This document shows positions 8,435 to 17,249 of a stretch of 64,000 bases of DNA, in pieces. The stretch's first letter is position 1. Every line of letters starts with the position of its first letter. Source of the DNA: Miltoncostaea oceani (GTDB lineage: Bacteria > Actinomycetota > Thermoleophilia > Miltoncostaeales > Miltoncostaeaceae). A program made the position numbers and the translations under genes. The notes under the pieces are model-generated. The model saw only the letters and a program-made list of their open reading frames with translations. It made no database searches and was not told where the DNA came from. The DNA lies in NCBI RefSeq assembly GCF_018141545.1, contig NZ_CP064356.1:2555001-2619000 (forward strand). The letters are read 5' to 3'.

Positions 8435-9211
8435 ATGACACCCGCCCGGGACATCCCCGCGCTCGAGATCTCCCACCTGACCGTGTCCTACGGGGCGCGC
8501 CCGGTGTTGTGGGACGTCGACGCCGCGTTCCCGGCAGGCGCCATGTCAGCGATCGTCGGGCCGAACGGCTCCGGCAAGTCGACCCTCCTGCGGGCGGCGC
8601 TCGGGCTCGTCCCCGCCGACGCCGGACGGGCGACCATCCTCGGCCACCCGGCCCGCGAGGCGATGCGCCGCGTGGCGTACGTGCCACAGCGCGAGGCCGT
8701 GGACTGGGACTTCCCGATCACGGTCCGGGAGGTCGTCGAGATGGGCCGCTACCCCGCGGCGGGCTGGATCCGCCGCCTGCGCCGCGAGGACCGCGGCATC
8801 GTCGACGCGGCCCTGGAGCGGACGGGCATGACCGGGTTCGCGCGGCGTCAGATCGGCCAGCTCTCCGGCGGCCAGCGGCAGCGCGTCTTCGTGGCCCGGG
8901 CCCTCGCCCAGCAGGCCGAGCTGCTGGTGCTCGACGAGCCGTTCGCCGGCATCGACGCCCGCACCGAGGCCGCCCTCCTCGGCCTGCTCGCCGAGCTGCG
9001 CGACCGGGAGGGACGCTCGATCGTGATGGTCCACCACGACCTGCAGACCGTCCGCGACGTCGTCGACCACGTGCTGCTGCTCAACGTCCGGGCGATCGCG
9101 AGCGGCCCGACGGCCGAGATCATGACGCCCGAGAACCTGCGCCGCGCCTACGGCGGAGGCGACCCGTCGGAGGACGCGCGCGAGGCCGAGGGGGCGCCGT
9201 GGGCGCGGTGA
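8435..9211 (+). CDS. Zn/Mn ABC importer, ATP-binding protein
   Basis: ATPase of the cluster 9 metal importers (ZnuC/MntA/TroB type). Walker A is GPNGSGKST, the signature LSGGQRQRV, Walker B LLVLDEPF, and the switch histidine is in [20 protein letters not shown] matches the Q-loop region of manganese/zinc ATPases. 258 residues. ATG 8435 follows CTGGAGG. First gene of a four-gene operon with two permeases and a binding protein; its 3' end overlaps the next gene by 13 bases. Confidence 0.93.
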   Translation: MTPARDIPALEISHLTVSYGARPVLWDVDAAFPAGAMSAIVGPNGSGKSTLLRAALGLVPADAGRATILGHPAREAMRRVAYVPQREAVDWDFPITVREVVEMGRYPAAGWIRRLRREDRGIVDAALERTGMTGFARRQIGQLSGGQRQRVFVARALAQQAELLVLDEPFAGIDARTEAALLGLLAELRDREGRSIVMVHHDLQTVRDVVDHVLLLNVRAIASGPTAEIMTPENLRRAYGGGDPSEDAREAEGAPWAR

Positions 9212-10443
9212 TCGACCTCATCCCCCTCCCCTACACCGACGCCGTCGTCGTGCTCGGCGCGATGGTGCTGGGGATCGCGGCGGGCGTGCTCGGCGCGTTC
9301 GCCGTGCTGCCCCAGCGGAGCCTCGTCGGCGACGCCCTCGCCCACTCCGCCCTGCCGGGCGTCGCCGTCGCGTTCCTCGTGACGGGCGCGAAGGACCCGG
9401 CGTCGCTGCTGGTCGGCGCCGCCATCGCCGGGATGATCGGGGCGTTGATGATGGTGGGCATCGAGCGCACCAGCCGCATCCGCCCGGACGCCGCGATCGG
9501 CGTGGTGCTGTCGAGCTTCTTCTCCCTCGGCGTGGTGCTCCTCACCTACATCAGCGGGACCGGCAACGCCCAGCAGGCCGGCCTCGAGACGTACCTGTTC
9601 GGCCAGGCCGCCGGCCTCCTCGAGCGCGACGTCGCCGTCATGGCGGGCCTCGCCGCGGCGGCGGTCGCCTGCGTCGCGATCGCGTTCCGCCCCCTCAAGG
9701 TGTCCGTCTTCGACCGCGACTTCGCGGCGTCGGTCGGGCTCCCCGTCCGGCTGCTGGAGCTGGGCACCACCGCCCTGCTCGTCGTCGCGATCGTCATCGG
9801 CCTGCGCGCCGTCGGCGCGATCCTGATGGTCGCGATGCTGATCGTCCCGACCGTCGCGGCCCGGCAGTTCACCCACCGCCTCGCGCTGCTGCTGCCCCTG
9901 GCCGGCGCCATCGGCGCCGGCGTCGGCATCACCGGCGCCCTGCTCTCCTCCCGGGCCGAGGTCCCGACCGGACCGGTGATCGTCCTGACGGGCACCGTCG
10001 TCGTGCTCGCCGCGGTGCTGCTGGCGCCGGGCCGGGGCGTGCTCTGGCAGGGGGCGCGGCGCCGTGGCGAGCGTCGCGCGGCCCGCAGCGCGGGCGTGCT
10101 CGTGGACCTGGAGACCGCCGTCCACGCGGGGGCGCCGCCCACCCTCGACGAGCTCGCGATGTCGGGCGCGCGACCGCGCCGCGAGGTGCGCCGCGGCGTG
10201 CGCGACCTCGACCGGGCGGGGCTGATCGAGCGTGACGGGGACCGCCTGCGCCTCAGCGAGGCCGGCGCCGCCGCCGCACACGCCGCGCTGGAGGGGCGCC
10301 GCCTGTGGTCGGCGTGGCTCGAGCACGGATGGCGCCTCGGGCTGCCGGACGCCCGCGAGCCCGACCCGCGCGACCTGCGCGGCTCCCTCGGCGACGAGAT
10401 GACCGACCGCCTGCTGACGTTGGCCGGGGAGGGCGCGCGATGA
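9199..10443 (+). CDS. Metal ABC permease fused to a DtxR-like winged-helix domain
   Basis: Residues about 10-280 form a TroC/ZnuB-type permease with eight or nine helices ([15 protein letters not shown], then [16 protein letters not shown]). After a basic linker, about 310-414 form a winged-helix plus dimerisation region ([29 protein letters not shown]..., [15 protein letters not shown]) resembling DtxR-family repressors. The same architecture is known in chlamydial YtgCR. The usual DtxR metal ligands look lost: the HRL-E-F and E-H positions read RRL-A and D-R. GTG 9199 overlaps the ATPase end and follows GAGGGGG; GTG 9208 is possible. The fused part could be a cleaved repressor, a dimerisation aid or a relic. 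Confidence 0.85.
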   Translation: MGAVIDLIPLPYTDAVVVLGAMVLGIAAGVLGAFAVLPQRSLVGDALAHSALPGVAVAFLVTGAKDPASLLVGAAIAGMIGALMMVGIERTSRIRPDAAIGVVLSSFFSLGVVLLTYISGTGNAQQAGLETYLFGQAAGLLERDVAVMAGLAAAAVACVAIAFRPLKVSVFDRDFAASVGLPVRLLELGTTALLVVAIVIGLRAVGAILMVAMLIVPTVAARQFTHRLALLLPLAGAIGAGVGITGALLSSRAEVPTGPVIVLTGTVVVLAAVLLAPGRGVLWQGARRRGERRAARSAGVLVDLETAVHAGAPPTLDELAMSGARPRREVRRGVRDLDRAGLIERDGDRLRLSEAGAAAAHAALEGRRLWSAWLEHGWRLGLPDAREPDPRDLRGSLGDEMTDRLLTLAGEGAR

Positions 10444-11360
10444 GCGACGCCATGGCGATCGTCCTGACGGCGGGCCTGACGGCCACCGCCTGCTGCCTGC
10501 TCGGGCCGTTCCTCGTGCTCCGGCGCGTCGCCCTGATGGGCGACGCCGTCAGCCACGCGGTGCTGCCCGGCATCGTCGCCGCCTTCCTGATCTTCCAGAC
10601 CCGGGCGCCGCTCGTGGTCGTCGTCGGCGCCGCGGTGTTCGCCATCGTGTGCGTCCTCGCGATCGAGGCCCTCCGCGGGACCGGCCTGGTCGCGAGCGAC
10701 GCCGCGATCGGCCTCGTCTTCCCGGCGCTGTTCGCCCTCGGGGTCCTCGGCATCCACCGCTACGCCGACGACATCCACCTCGACCTCGACTCCACGATCT
10801 ACGGGGAGATCGCGTTCACTCCGTTCCGGACCATGGAGATCGGCGGGGTGCCGTTCGTGCGCTCCGTCGTCGTGATGGGCGTCGTCGCGGCGGTCAACCT
10901 GCTCCTCGTCTCCGTGCTGTGGAAGGAGCTCAAGGTCACGAGCTTCGACCCCGAGTTCGCGCGCACCATCCGGGTGTCGCCGCGCCTGCTGTCGCGCCTG
11001 CTGCTGATCGCAGTGGCGATCACGGCGGTGACGGCCTTCGAGTCGGTCGGGGCGATCCTCGTCGTGACGCTCCTGATCGTGCCGGCGGCGGCCGCGTACC
11101 TGCTGACGGACCGGTTGGTGGCCATGGTCGCGATCAGCGTCGCGATCGGCTGGATCAGCGCCGTCGGCGGCTACGCCGGCGCGATCCGGATCGACGCGTC
11201 CATCGCCGGGGCGATGGGGCTGTGCGCCGCGGCCCTGTTCGCCGTCGCTTTGATCGGCTCGCCGCGGTACGGGCTCGTGGCCCGCGCCGTGCGCCGCTCG
11301 CGCCGGCGTCGCGCGATCGCCGCCGCCCTCGCGGCGGGTCCCGAGGGGTCGCCGGCGTGA
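10440..11360 (+). CDS. Zn/Mn ABC importer, second permease
   Basis: ABC-3 family inner-membrane subunit (TroD/ZnuB type), 306 residues, helices throughout. The motif LMGDAVSHAVLPGIVAAF near residue 35 and SVGAILVVTLLIVPAAAAYLLT in the C-terminal third match this family. ATG 10440 overlaps the preceding stop in an ATGA junction. A tail of about 20 Arg/Ala-rich residues is probably cytosolic. With the fused permease it would make a heterodimeric channel, as in TroCD and YtgCD systems. Confidence 0.92.
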   Translation: MSDAMAIVLTAGLTATACCLLGPFLVLRRVALMGDAVSHAVLPGIVAAFLIFQTRAPLVVVVGAAVFAIVCVLAIEALRGTGLVASDAAIGLVFPALFALGVLGIHRYADDIHLDLDSTIYGEIAFTPFRTMEIGGVPFVRSVVVMGVVAAVNLLLVSVLWKELKVTSFDPEFARTIRVSPRLLSRLLLIAVAITAVTAFESVGAILVVTLLIVPAAAAYLLTDRLVAMVAISVAIGWISAVGGYAGAIRIDASIAGAMGLCAAALFAVALIGSPRYGLVARAVRRSRRRRAIAAALAAGPEGSPA

Positions 11361-12304
11361 GCGCGGTCGCGCGCCGGGCCCTCGCGGTCGTCGTCCTCCT
11401 CGTCGCGCTCGCGGGCGTCGCCGCCGGGTGCGCAGCGGAGTCGGCGGAGCCGGACGACGTCACGGACCGCACCGTCCGGGTCACGACCACCACGAACTTC
11501 ATCACCGACCTCGCGCGCGAGATCGGCGGCGACCGGGTCGAGGTGACCGGCCTCATGGGGCCGGGCGTCGACCCCCACCTCTACAAGGCGAGCGCCGGAG
11601 ACGTCGCCTCGCTGCGGGAGGCCGACATCGTCTTCTACGGCGGCCTCGAGCTGGAGGGCCGCATGACGGACCTGCTCGACGAGCTCGGGGAGACCCGCCC
11701 GACGGTCGCGGTGACCCGCGCCATGCCCGAGTCGCAGCTGCGACGGCCGAGCGAGTTCGAGGGCAAGTACGACCCCCACGTCTGGTTCGACGTCCCGCTC
11801 TGGCAGACCGCCGTCGACGTCGTGGCGGAGGCGTACGCCGCACGCGACCCCGCCCACGCCGACGGCTACCGGGCCCGCGCGGCCGCCTACGCGAAGGAGC
11901 TGCGGGGACTCGACCGCCAGGTGCGGGAGCTCCTGTCCGTCGTCCCGGCGCGCTCCCGCGTGCTCATCACCTCGCACGACGCGTTCGGCTACTTCGGGGA
12001 GGCCTACGGGTTCGACGTGGTGGCGATCCAGGGGGTCTCCACCCAGACCGAGGCCACGACGGCCGACATCGAGCGCGTCGCGGGGATCATCGCGGAGCGG
12101 GGGGTGAAGGCGGTCTTCGTCGAGTCGGCGGTGTCGCGGCAGACGATCGACGCGGTGCTCGCCGCGGCCGAGCGCCGGGGCCAGGAGGCGCGCGTCGGGG
12201 GCGAGCTCTTCGCCGACGCCGCCGGCGACGAGGGGACCCCGGAGGGGACCTACGCCGGCATGGTGCGCCACAACGCGGAGCTCATCGCCGCCGGCCTGCG
12301 GTAG
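11357..12304 (+). CDS. Zn/Mn-binding lipoprotein of the ABC importer
   Basis: Cluster A-I solute-binding protein (ZnuA/TroA/MntC family), 315 residues. The signal peptide ends in the lipobox VAAGC, so it should be lipid-anchored. Likely metal ligands are His in GVDPHLY, His in DPHVWFD, His in TSHDAFGYF, and a C-terminal acidic residue in ELFADA. Three His plus one acidic residue fits zinc or TroA-type dual Zn/Mn binding better than the His-His-Glu-Asp of strict Mn proteins; metal choice remains inference. No His-rich loop. GTG 11357 overlaps the permease stop (GTGA). Last gene of the operon, followed by a hairpin. Confidence 0.93.
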   Translation: MSAVARRALAVVVLLVALAGVAAGCAAESAEPDDVTDRTVRVTTTTNFITDLAREIGGDRVEVTGLMGPGVDPHLYKASAGDVASLREADIVFYGGLELEGRMTDLLDELGETRPTVAVTRAMPESQLRRPSEFEGKYDPHVWFDVPLWQTAVDVVAEAYAARDPAHADGYRARAAAYAKELRGLDRQVRELLSVVPARSRVLITSHDAFGYFGEAYGFDVVAIQGVSTQTEATTADIERVAGIIAERGVKAVFVESAVSRQTIDAVLAAAERRGQEARVGGELFADAAGDEGTPEGTYAGMVRHNAELIAAGLR

Positions 12305-12314
12305 CAGCGCGGAA

Positions 12315-12345
12315 GGCCCCCGCCCTCTGCCCGAGCCCGGGGGCC
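12315..12345 (+). terminator. Terminator hairpin after metal importer operon
   Basis: GGCCCCCG (12315-12322) pairs with CGGGGGCC (12338-12345) across a 15-base loop, starting 10 bases after the binding-protein stop. No T-run follows, which is usual in GC-rich actinobacteria. It could also serve the small convergent gene that ends at 12359. Confidence 0.55.
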
Positions 12346-12358
12346 CCGCCGCACCTCG

Positions 12359-12523
12359 TCAGGCCGCGTCGGCCGGGGGCTCGTCCAGCTCCTCGCCGTC
12401 GCGGCGCATGCGCAGGGCCCCGGAGAGCACCAGCGCGAGCAGCGGCACGCCCGTGCCGGCGACGGGCGCCGGGGTGGTGCGTGTCGTGGACCGGTTCGTG
12501 TGGTGGGCCGTCTCGGGCGCCAT
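12359..12523 (-). CDS. Small protein with a sorting-signal-like tail
   Basis: A 54-residue open frame with GGGAGGG 7 bases before its ATG, which is a strong ribosome binding site. The first half is polar (His/Thr/Arg), followed by PAPVAGTGVPLLALVLSGAL, a hydrophobic stretch, and a basic then acidic C terminus (RMRRDGEELDEPP). AGTG-hydrophobic-basic recalls a sortase signal or a single membrane anchor, but no sortase is visible in the window. It lies 99 bases downstream of argJ on the same strand, behind a hairpin. No family recognised. Confidence 0.5.
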   Translation of the reverse strand: MAPETAHHTNRSTTRTTPAPVAGTGVPLLALVLSGALRMRRDGEELDEPPADAA

Positions 12524-12577
12524 GTGGATCCCTCCCGTGGTGGCGTCAGGACGGTTCCCATGGTGCCGCCCCCCACG

Positions 12578-12595
12578 GGGGCCGTGTACGGCCCC
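12578..12595 (-). terminator. Hairpin after argJ
   Basis: GGGGCCG (12578-12584), loop TGTA, CGGCCCC (12589-12595): a 7-bp GC stem with a tetraloop, 28 bases past the argJ stop. It lies between argJ and the small minus-strand gene, so it probably ends the long infC-argJ transcript at least in part. Confidence 0.5.
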
Positions 12596-12622
12596 ACGGC
12601 CAAGAAACGGCCGCGCCCAGGC

Positions 12623-13846
12623 CTACGTGTGGTACTCCGCGTTGATCGTGACGTAGGAGTGCCCGAGGTCGGAGACCCAGATCGCGGCGCCGGCGTCGCC
12701 GCGGCCGAGGGAGACCTCCAGGTCGTACTCCTCGCGGGCGATCACCTCCGTGGCCTCCTCGGAGGAGAACGGGACGCCGTCGACCGACACGACGGGTTCG
12801 TGGACCTCGCCGTCGGCGCCGGCGAGCGCCTGCCCGACGGCCTGGGAGATGCGTCCCCAGTTGGGGTCGCGGCCGTTGATCGCCGTCTTCACGAGGGCCG
12901 ACTCGCCCACCGCCCGGGCGACCGCCTCGGCCTCGGCGGCGTCGGCGGCCCCGCGGACCACCACGCGCACCGCGTGGTCGGAGCCCTCGCCGTCCTTGAC
13001 CATCTGGATCGCCAGCCATCGGCAGACCGCGGCGAGCCCCTCCGCGAACCGCGGCAGGTCGTCGCCCTCGAGGGGCGGCCCCTGCGCGGAGGCCATCACC
13101 AGGAGGGTGTCGGACGGGCTCATCTGGGCGTCGACGCTGATGCGGTTGAACGAGGACGCCGCGGCGTCGGCGACCATCGCCTGCAGCGGGCCCGCCGGGA
13201 CGTGGGCGTCGGTGGTGACGAAGGCCAGCATCGTCGCCATGTCCGGCCGGATCATCCCGGCGCCCTTCGCCGCGGCGCCGATCGTCACCTCGCCGCGCCC
13301 GAGGCGCAGGCGGAAGGCGCCGCCCTTCGGGGCGTTGTCGGTGGTGCAGATGGCCCGCCCGAAGCTCTCGCCGCCGAGGGGCGTGAGGCCCTCCGCGGCG
13401 GCGCCGATGCCGGCGCCGACGCGGGTCAGGTCGATGCGGTCGCCGATCGTGCCGGTGCTGCAGACCGCGACCTCCTCGGGCCGCAGACCGATGGCGGCGG
13501 CGGCGCGGGCGGCCATGGCGTGGGCGTCGTCGAGGCCGGGGGAGCCCGTGGCGGCGTTCGCCGTGCCGGCGTTGACGACGACCGCGCGCAGGCGCGCCGT
13601 GTCGAGGGAGCGGTTGCGCTGCACCGGGGCCGACGGCAGGGCGCTGGTCGTGTCGACGTACGCCGACGACACGGGGCCGAGCGCGTGCAGGAGGCCGAGG
13701 TCGAGGGCCCCCGAGGGCTTCAGGCCGCAGGCGACACCGGAGGCCATGAACCCCGCGGGGCTGGTGACCGTGCCGTCGGGGATCAGCGCGAGGCCGTCGG
13801 GCGCCGCGAGCCAGTCGTCGCGCAGGACCGGTGCGAACGCGCTCAT
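12623..13846 (-). CDS. argJ: Bifunctional ornithine acetyltransferase / N-acetylglutamate synthase
   Basis: Moves the acetyl group from N-acetylornithine to glutamate, recycling it at the first arginine step. The self-cleavage site between Ala and Thr lies in KGAGMIRPDMATMLAF; the Thr becomes the N-terminal nucleophile of the beta chain. Other conserved parts are GVACGLKPSG-LDLGLL near the start and NGRDPNWGRI near the C-terminal third. 407 residues, full length. ATG 13846 overlaps the argC stop (ATGA). Whether it also makes N-acetylglutamate from acetyl-CoA cannot be told from sequence. Confidence 0.96.
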   Translation of the reverse strand: MSAFAPVLRDDWLAAPDGLALIPDGTVTSPAGFMASGVACGLKPSGALDLGLLHALGPVSSAYVDTTSALPSAPVQRNRSLDTARLRAVVVNAGTANAATGSPGLDDAHAMAARAAAAIGLRPEEVAVCSTGTIGDRIDLTRVGAGIGAAAEGLTPLGGESFGRAICTTDNAPKGGAFRLRLGRGEVTIGAAAKGAGMIRPDMATMLAFVTTDAHVPAGPLQAMVADAAASSFNRISVDAQMSPSDTLLVMASAQGPPLEGDDLPRFAEGLAAVCRWLAIQMVKDGEGSDHAVRVVVRGAADAAEAEAVARAVGESALVKTAINGRDPNWGRISQAVGQALAGADGEVHEPVVSVDGVPFSSEEATEVIAREEYDLEVSLGRGDAGAAIWVSDLGHSYVTINAEYHT

Positions 13847-14829
13847 GTCAGTCCCTCGGTCTCGGGCCGTCCGGCCATCAGGTTGAGGTTCTGGACCGCC
13901 TGGCCCGCGGCGCCCTTGCCGATGTTGTCGATCACGCCGAAGGCGGTGACGCGCCCACCGCGCGGGTCGGCGACGACGTGGACCTGGGCGTAGTTCGTGT
14001 GCTGCACGGCGCGCATCCCGGGGGGCGCGTCGACGACCTCGACGAACGGGTGCCCGGCGTAGAAGTCGCGGTAGCGGTCGAGGAGGGCGCCGGTGTCGGC
14101 CGCGTCGTCGGTGAGGCGGGCGTAGCAGGTGGACAGCAGCCCCCGGTCGACCGGCACCAGGTGGGGCGTGAAGGTGACGGGGACGCCGAGCTCCTGCTCG
14201 ATCTCGGGCGTGTGGCGGTGCGCGTACACCTTGTACGGGGTCACGTTGTCCGCGGCGCGGCTGTAGTGGACGGTGTCCGTCGGCGTCCGGCCGGCGCCGC
14301 TGACGCCGCTCTTGGAGTCGATGACGACGTCGGCGATCGCGCCGCGCAGCGGCAGCAGCGCGAGCAGGCTGGCCTCGGGGAAGCAGCCGGGGTTGGCGAC
14401 GACGCGGGCGGTCGCGATGTCGTCGCGGTACCGCTCGGGGAGGCCGTACACGGCCTCGGCGAGGAGGTCCGGCCGCGGGTGGGCGAAGCCGTACACCTCG
14501 GGGTAGAGCGCGGCGTCGCGCAGCCGGTGGTCGGCGGACACGTCGAGCACCCGCGCACCCCGGTCGACCAGCTCCGCGACGAGGGCGGCGGCCTCGGCGT
14601 GCGGGTAGGCGACGGCCACCAGGTCGCCCGCCGCGACCGACGCGACGTCGGGGGTCCGGAGGACCTCGGTGACGCGGTACTCGGGCGCCACGTCGACCAG
14701 GCGCCGCCCGGCGTCACCGCGCGCGGTGATCACCCCGAGCGCGAAGGACGGGTGGCGGTCGATGAGCGCGGCGAGCTGCGCGCCGGCGAAGCCGGCGGCG
14801 CCGAACACGTGGACGGTCGCCACGGCCAT
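13843..14829 (-). CDS. argC: N-acetyl-gamma-glutamyl-phosphate reductase
   Basis: NADPH-dependent reductase making N-acetylglutamate semialdehyde. The N-terminal dinucleotide motif is VFGAAGFAGAQLA; the active-site cysteine is in VANPGCFPEA; DSKSGVSGAGR and the C-terminal NLNLMAGRPETEGL are family signatures. 328 residues. The ATG overlaps the last base of the pheT TGA (TGATG), tying arginine synthesis to the phenylalanyl-tRNA synthetase genes. Starting further upstream would run through pheT, so this start is firm. Confidence 0.96.
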   Translation of the reverse strand: MAVATVHVFGAAGFAGAQLAALIDRHPSFALGVITARGDAGRRLVDVAPEYRVTEVLRTPDVASVAAGDLVAVAYPHAEAAALVAELVDRGARVLDVSADHRLRDAALYPEVYGFAHPRPDLLAEAVYGLPERYRDDIATARVVANPGCFPEASLLALLPLRGAIADVVIDSKSGVSGAGRTPTDTVHYSRAADNVTPYKVYAHRHTPEIEQELGVPVTFTPHLVPVDRGLLSTCYARLTDDAADTGALLDRYRDFYAGHPFVEVVDAPPGMRAVQHTNYAQVHVVADPRGGRVTAFGVIDNIGKGAAGQAVQNLNLMAGRPETEGLT

Positions 14830-17249
14830 CAGGCGCGAAGGCGGGCGCCGCGCCCGTCGAGGGCGTCGCGCACCCGTGCGACGGCGGCCTCGATCTCCTC
14901 GTCGGTGAGCGTGCGGCCGGGGTCGGCGAGGTGGAGGCGCAGCGCGAGGCTGACGTGCCCCTCCCCCACCTGTTCGCCGGCGTACCGGTCGAAGACGGTC
15001 ACGTCGCGCACCAGCGGCGCGCCGGCGGCCCGCGCGGCGCCGACGAGGTCGGCGGACGGCACGTCCTCGGCGACCACGAGCGCGAGGTCCCGCGTGGAGA
15101 CGGGGACGGTCAGCAGGTCCTCGTACCGCGGCGTGCCCTCGCGGGCGTCGAGCAGCGCGGCGAGGTCGAGGACGACGGCGGCGACGGGGCCGGTGACGCC
15201 GAACTCCCGCAGGACGAGGGGGTGCACCTCGGCGGCCCAGCCGACCGGGCCGCCGCCCGCGACGAGGCGCGCCTGGCGGACGGGGTGGAAGTAGGGGGCG
15301 GAGTTCGGTGCGACCTCGGGCCGCACCCCGGCCGCGGCGGCGAGGGTCATCGCGAGGCCGGTCGCGGCGTGCACGTCGGCGGGGCGCGGCGTGTCGCGCC
15401 ATCCGGCGGGGCCGACGCGCCCGAACTGGACCGCGGCGAGCCAGGTGCGCTCGTCGGCGAGGCCGTCGGGCCGGGGCGCGTAGGTGCGTCCGATCTCGAA
15501 GAGGCCGCCGTCGGTGCGCTGGTGCGACTGGTTGCGGGCGACCGCCCGCAGCAGGCCGGGGAGCATCGACCGCCGCATCACGGCCATCTCGGCGCTCATG
15601 GGGTGGTCCATCCGGACGAGGTCGCGGCGGGGGTCGTCGGCCGCGAGGCGCAGGGCGTCGCCGTCCGACTCGGGCACCTGGCGGTAGGTGATCGCCTCCG
15701 ACAGCCCGAGGTCGGCCGCGAGGCGGGCGAGGCGACGCTGCAGCGCCTGGGCGGGCGTCAACCGGCCGCGACCGACGACGCGCGGCAGGGCGACGGGGAT
15801 GTCGTCGAGCCCGCGGATGCGCCCGACCTCCTCGATGAGGTCGATCTCGCGGGTGAGGTCGCTCGCCCGCTCGAAGGGGATCGTCGCGGTGAGGGCCTCC
15901 GCGCCGGGCTCCACCTCGATGCCGAGGCGCTCGAGGATCGCCTGCGACTCGGCGGGCGGCACCTCGACGCCGAGGATCGCGGGGACGCGGGCGTGGCGCA
16001 TCGTCACCGGCGGCGGCGGGTCCTCCGGCACGAGGGCGTCGAGCGTTCCCGGCACCATCCGCGCACCGCACAGCTCGACGAGCATGCGGCTCGCGATGGA
16101 CATCGCCCGCGGCGGGAGCGCCCGCGGCAGGCCCTTCTCGAACCGGCCGCTCGACTCGGTGCGCAGGCCGAGGGCGAGCGACGTGTCGAGGATCGTGGGG
16201 CCGTCGAACGACGCGGCCTCCAGCAGCACCCGGGTGGTGCCGTCGGACACCTCGGCGAACTCGGCGCCGAAGATCCCGGCGATCACGGCGGGCCGCTCGG
16301 CGTCGCAGATGGCGAGCATCGACGGGTCGAGCACCCGCTCCTGCCCGTCGAGGGTGGTGATGCGCTCACCCTCCCCCGCGCGGCGCACGACGATGGTGCC
16401 GCCGGCGACGTTGTCGAGGTCGAAGGCGTGGAGCGGCTGGCCGGTCAGCAGCATCACGTAGTTGGTCACGTCGACGACGTTCGAGATCGACCGCATGCCG
16501 GCCGCCTCGAGGCGCGCCCGCAGCCAGTCGGGGGACGGCCCGACGCGGGCTTCGGTGAAGACCCGCGCCATGTACCGCGGGCAGAGGTCCGGCGCCCGGA
16601 CGTCGAGGACGGCGTGGTCGGACACCTCGCCCGGCCCCTCCGCCGGCGGGTCCGACTCGTCGAGCGGGCCGAGCGGGGCGCCGGTCACGGCGTGGACCTC
16701 GCGGGCGACCCCGTAGACCGCGAGGCAGTCCGGGCGGTTCGAGGTGATCTCCAGCTCGAGGACCGTGTCGCCCAGGGGCAGCACGTCGGCGAGGGGGGTG
16801 CCCGGGGCGGGGCCGCCGGGCAGCTCCATGATCCCGGAGTGGTCGTCGCCGAGGCCGAGCTCGCGCGCGGAGAGGATCATGCCGCGGCTCTCGACGCCGC
16901 GCAGCTTCGCGACCCCGAGGGGCTTCTCGGCGCCCGGCAGCAGGGCGCCGGGCAGCGCGACCGCGACGTCCAGGCCGGCGGCGACGTTCGGCGCGCCGCA
17001 GACGATCCCGGCGGGCGTGTCGCCGCCGAGGTCGACGGAGCAGACGCGCAGGCGGTCGGCGTTCGGGTGCTGCTCGGCCGAGATGACGCGGCCGACGCGG
17101 AAGTTGTCGAGGTTGCCCCCGGCGGCGGGGACGCCCAGCACGTGGACGGCCTCGACGAGCGTGCCGCTGCCCGACAGCCGGCGGGCGAGGTCCTCCGGGG
17201 CCAGGCCGGGGTCGACGTGGTCCCTGAGCCAGCTCAGCGGGACCCTCAC
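14829..17249 (-). CDS. pheT: Phenylalanyl-tRNA synthetase beta chain
   Basis: Large subunit of the (alpha-beta)2 enzyme that charges tRNA-Phe. Order: a start region with VPLSWLRDHV, a tRNA-binding OB domain (RVGRVISAEQHPNADRLRVCSVD), B3/B4 editing domain, B5 (SEGRFEKG-like region reads SSGRFEKGLPRA), a catalytic-like core, and a C-terminal anticodon-binding FDX-ACB domain ending near VRDALDGRGARLRA. 806 residues, normal. GTG 17249 overlaps the pheS stop (GTGA). Confidence 0.96.
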   Translation of the reverse strand: MRVPLSWLRDHVDPGLAPEDLARRLSGSGTLVEAVHVLGVPAAGGNLDNFRVGRVISAEQHPNADRLRVCSVDLGGDTPAGIVCGAPNVAAGLDVAVALPGALLPGAEKPLGVAKLRGVESRGMILSARELGLGDDHSGIMELPGGPAPGTPLADVLPLGDTVLELEITSNRPDCLAVYGVAREVHAVTGAPLGPLDESDPPAEGPGEVSDHAVLDVRAPDLCPRYMARVFTEARVGPSPDWLRARLEAAGMRSISNVVDVTNYVMLLTGQPLHAFDLDNVAGGTIVVRRAGEGERITTLDGQERVLDPSMLAICDAERPAVIAGIFGAEFAEVSDGTTRVLLEAASFDGPTILDTSLALGLRTESSGRFEKGLPRALPPRAMSIASRMLVELCGARMVPGTLDALVPEDPPPPVTMRHARVPAILGVEVPPAESQAILERLGIEVEPGAEALTATIPFERASDLTREIDLIEEVGRIRGLDDIPVALPRVVGRGRLTPAQALQRRLARLAADLGLSEAITYRQVPESDGDALRLAADDPRRDLVRMDHPMSAEMAVMRRSMLPGLLRAVARNQSHQRTDGGLFEIGRTYAPRPDGLADERTWLAAVQFGRVGPAGWRDTPRPADVHAATGLAMTLAAAAGVRPEVAPNSAPYFHPVRQARLVAGGGPVGWAAEVHPLVLREFGVTGPVAAVVLDLAALLDAREGTPRYEDLLTVPVSTRDLALVVAEDVPSADLVGAARAAGAPLVRDVTVFDRYAGEQVGEGHVSLALRLHLADPGRTLTDEEIEAAVARVRDALDGRGARLRA

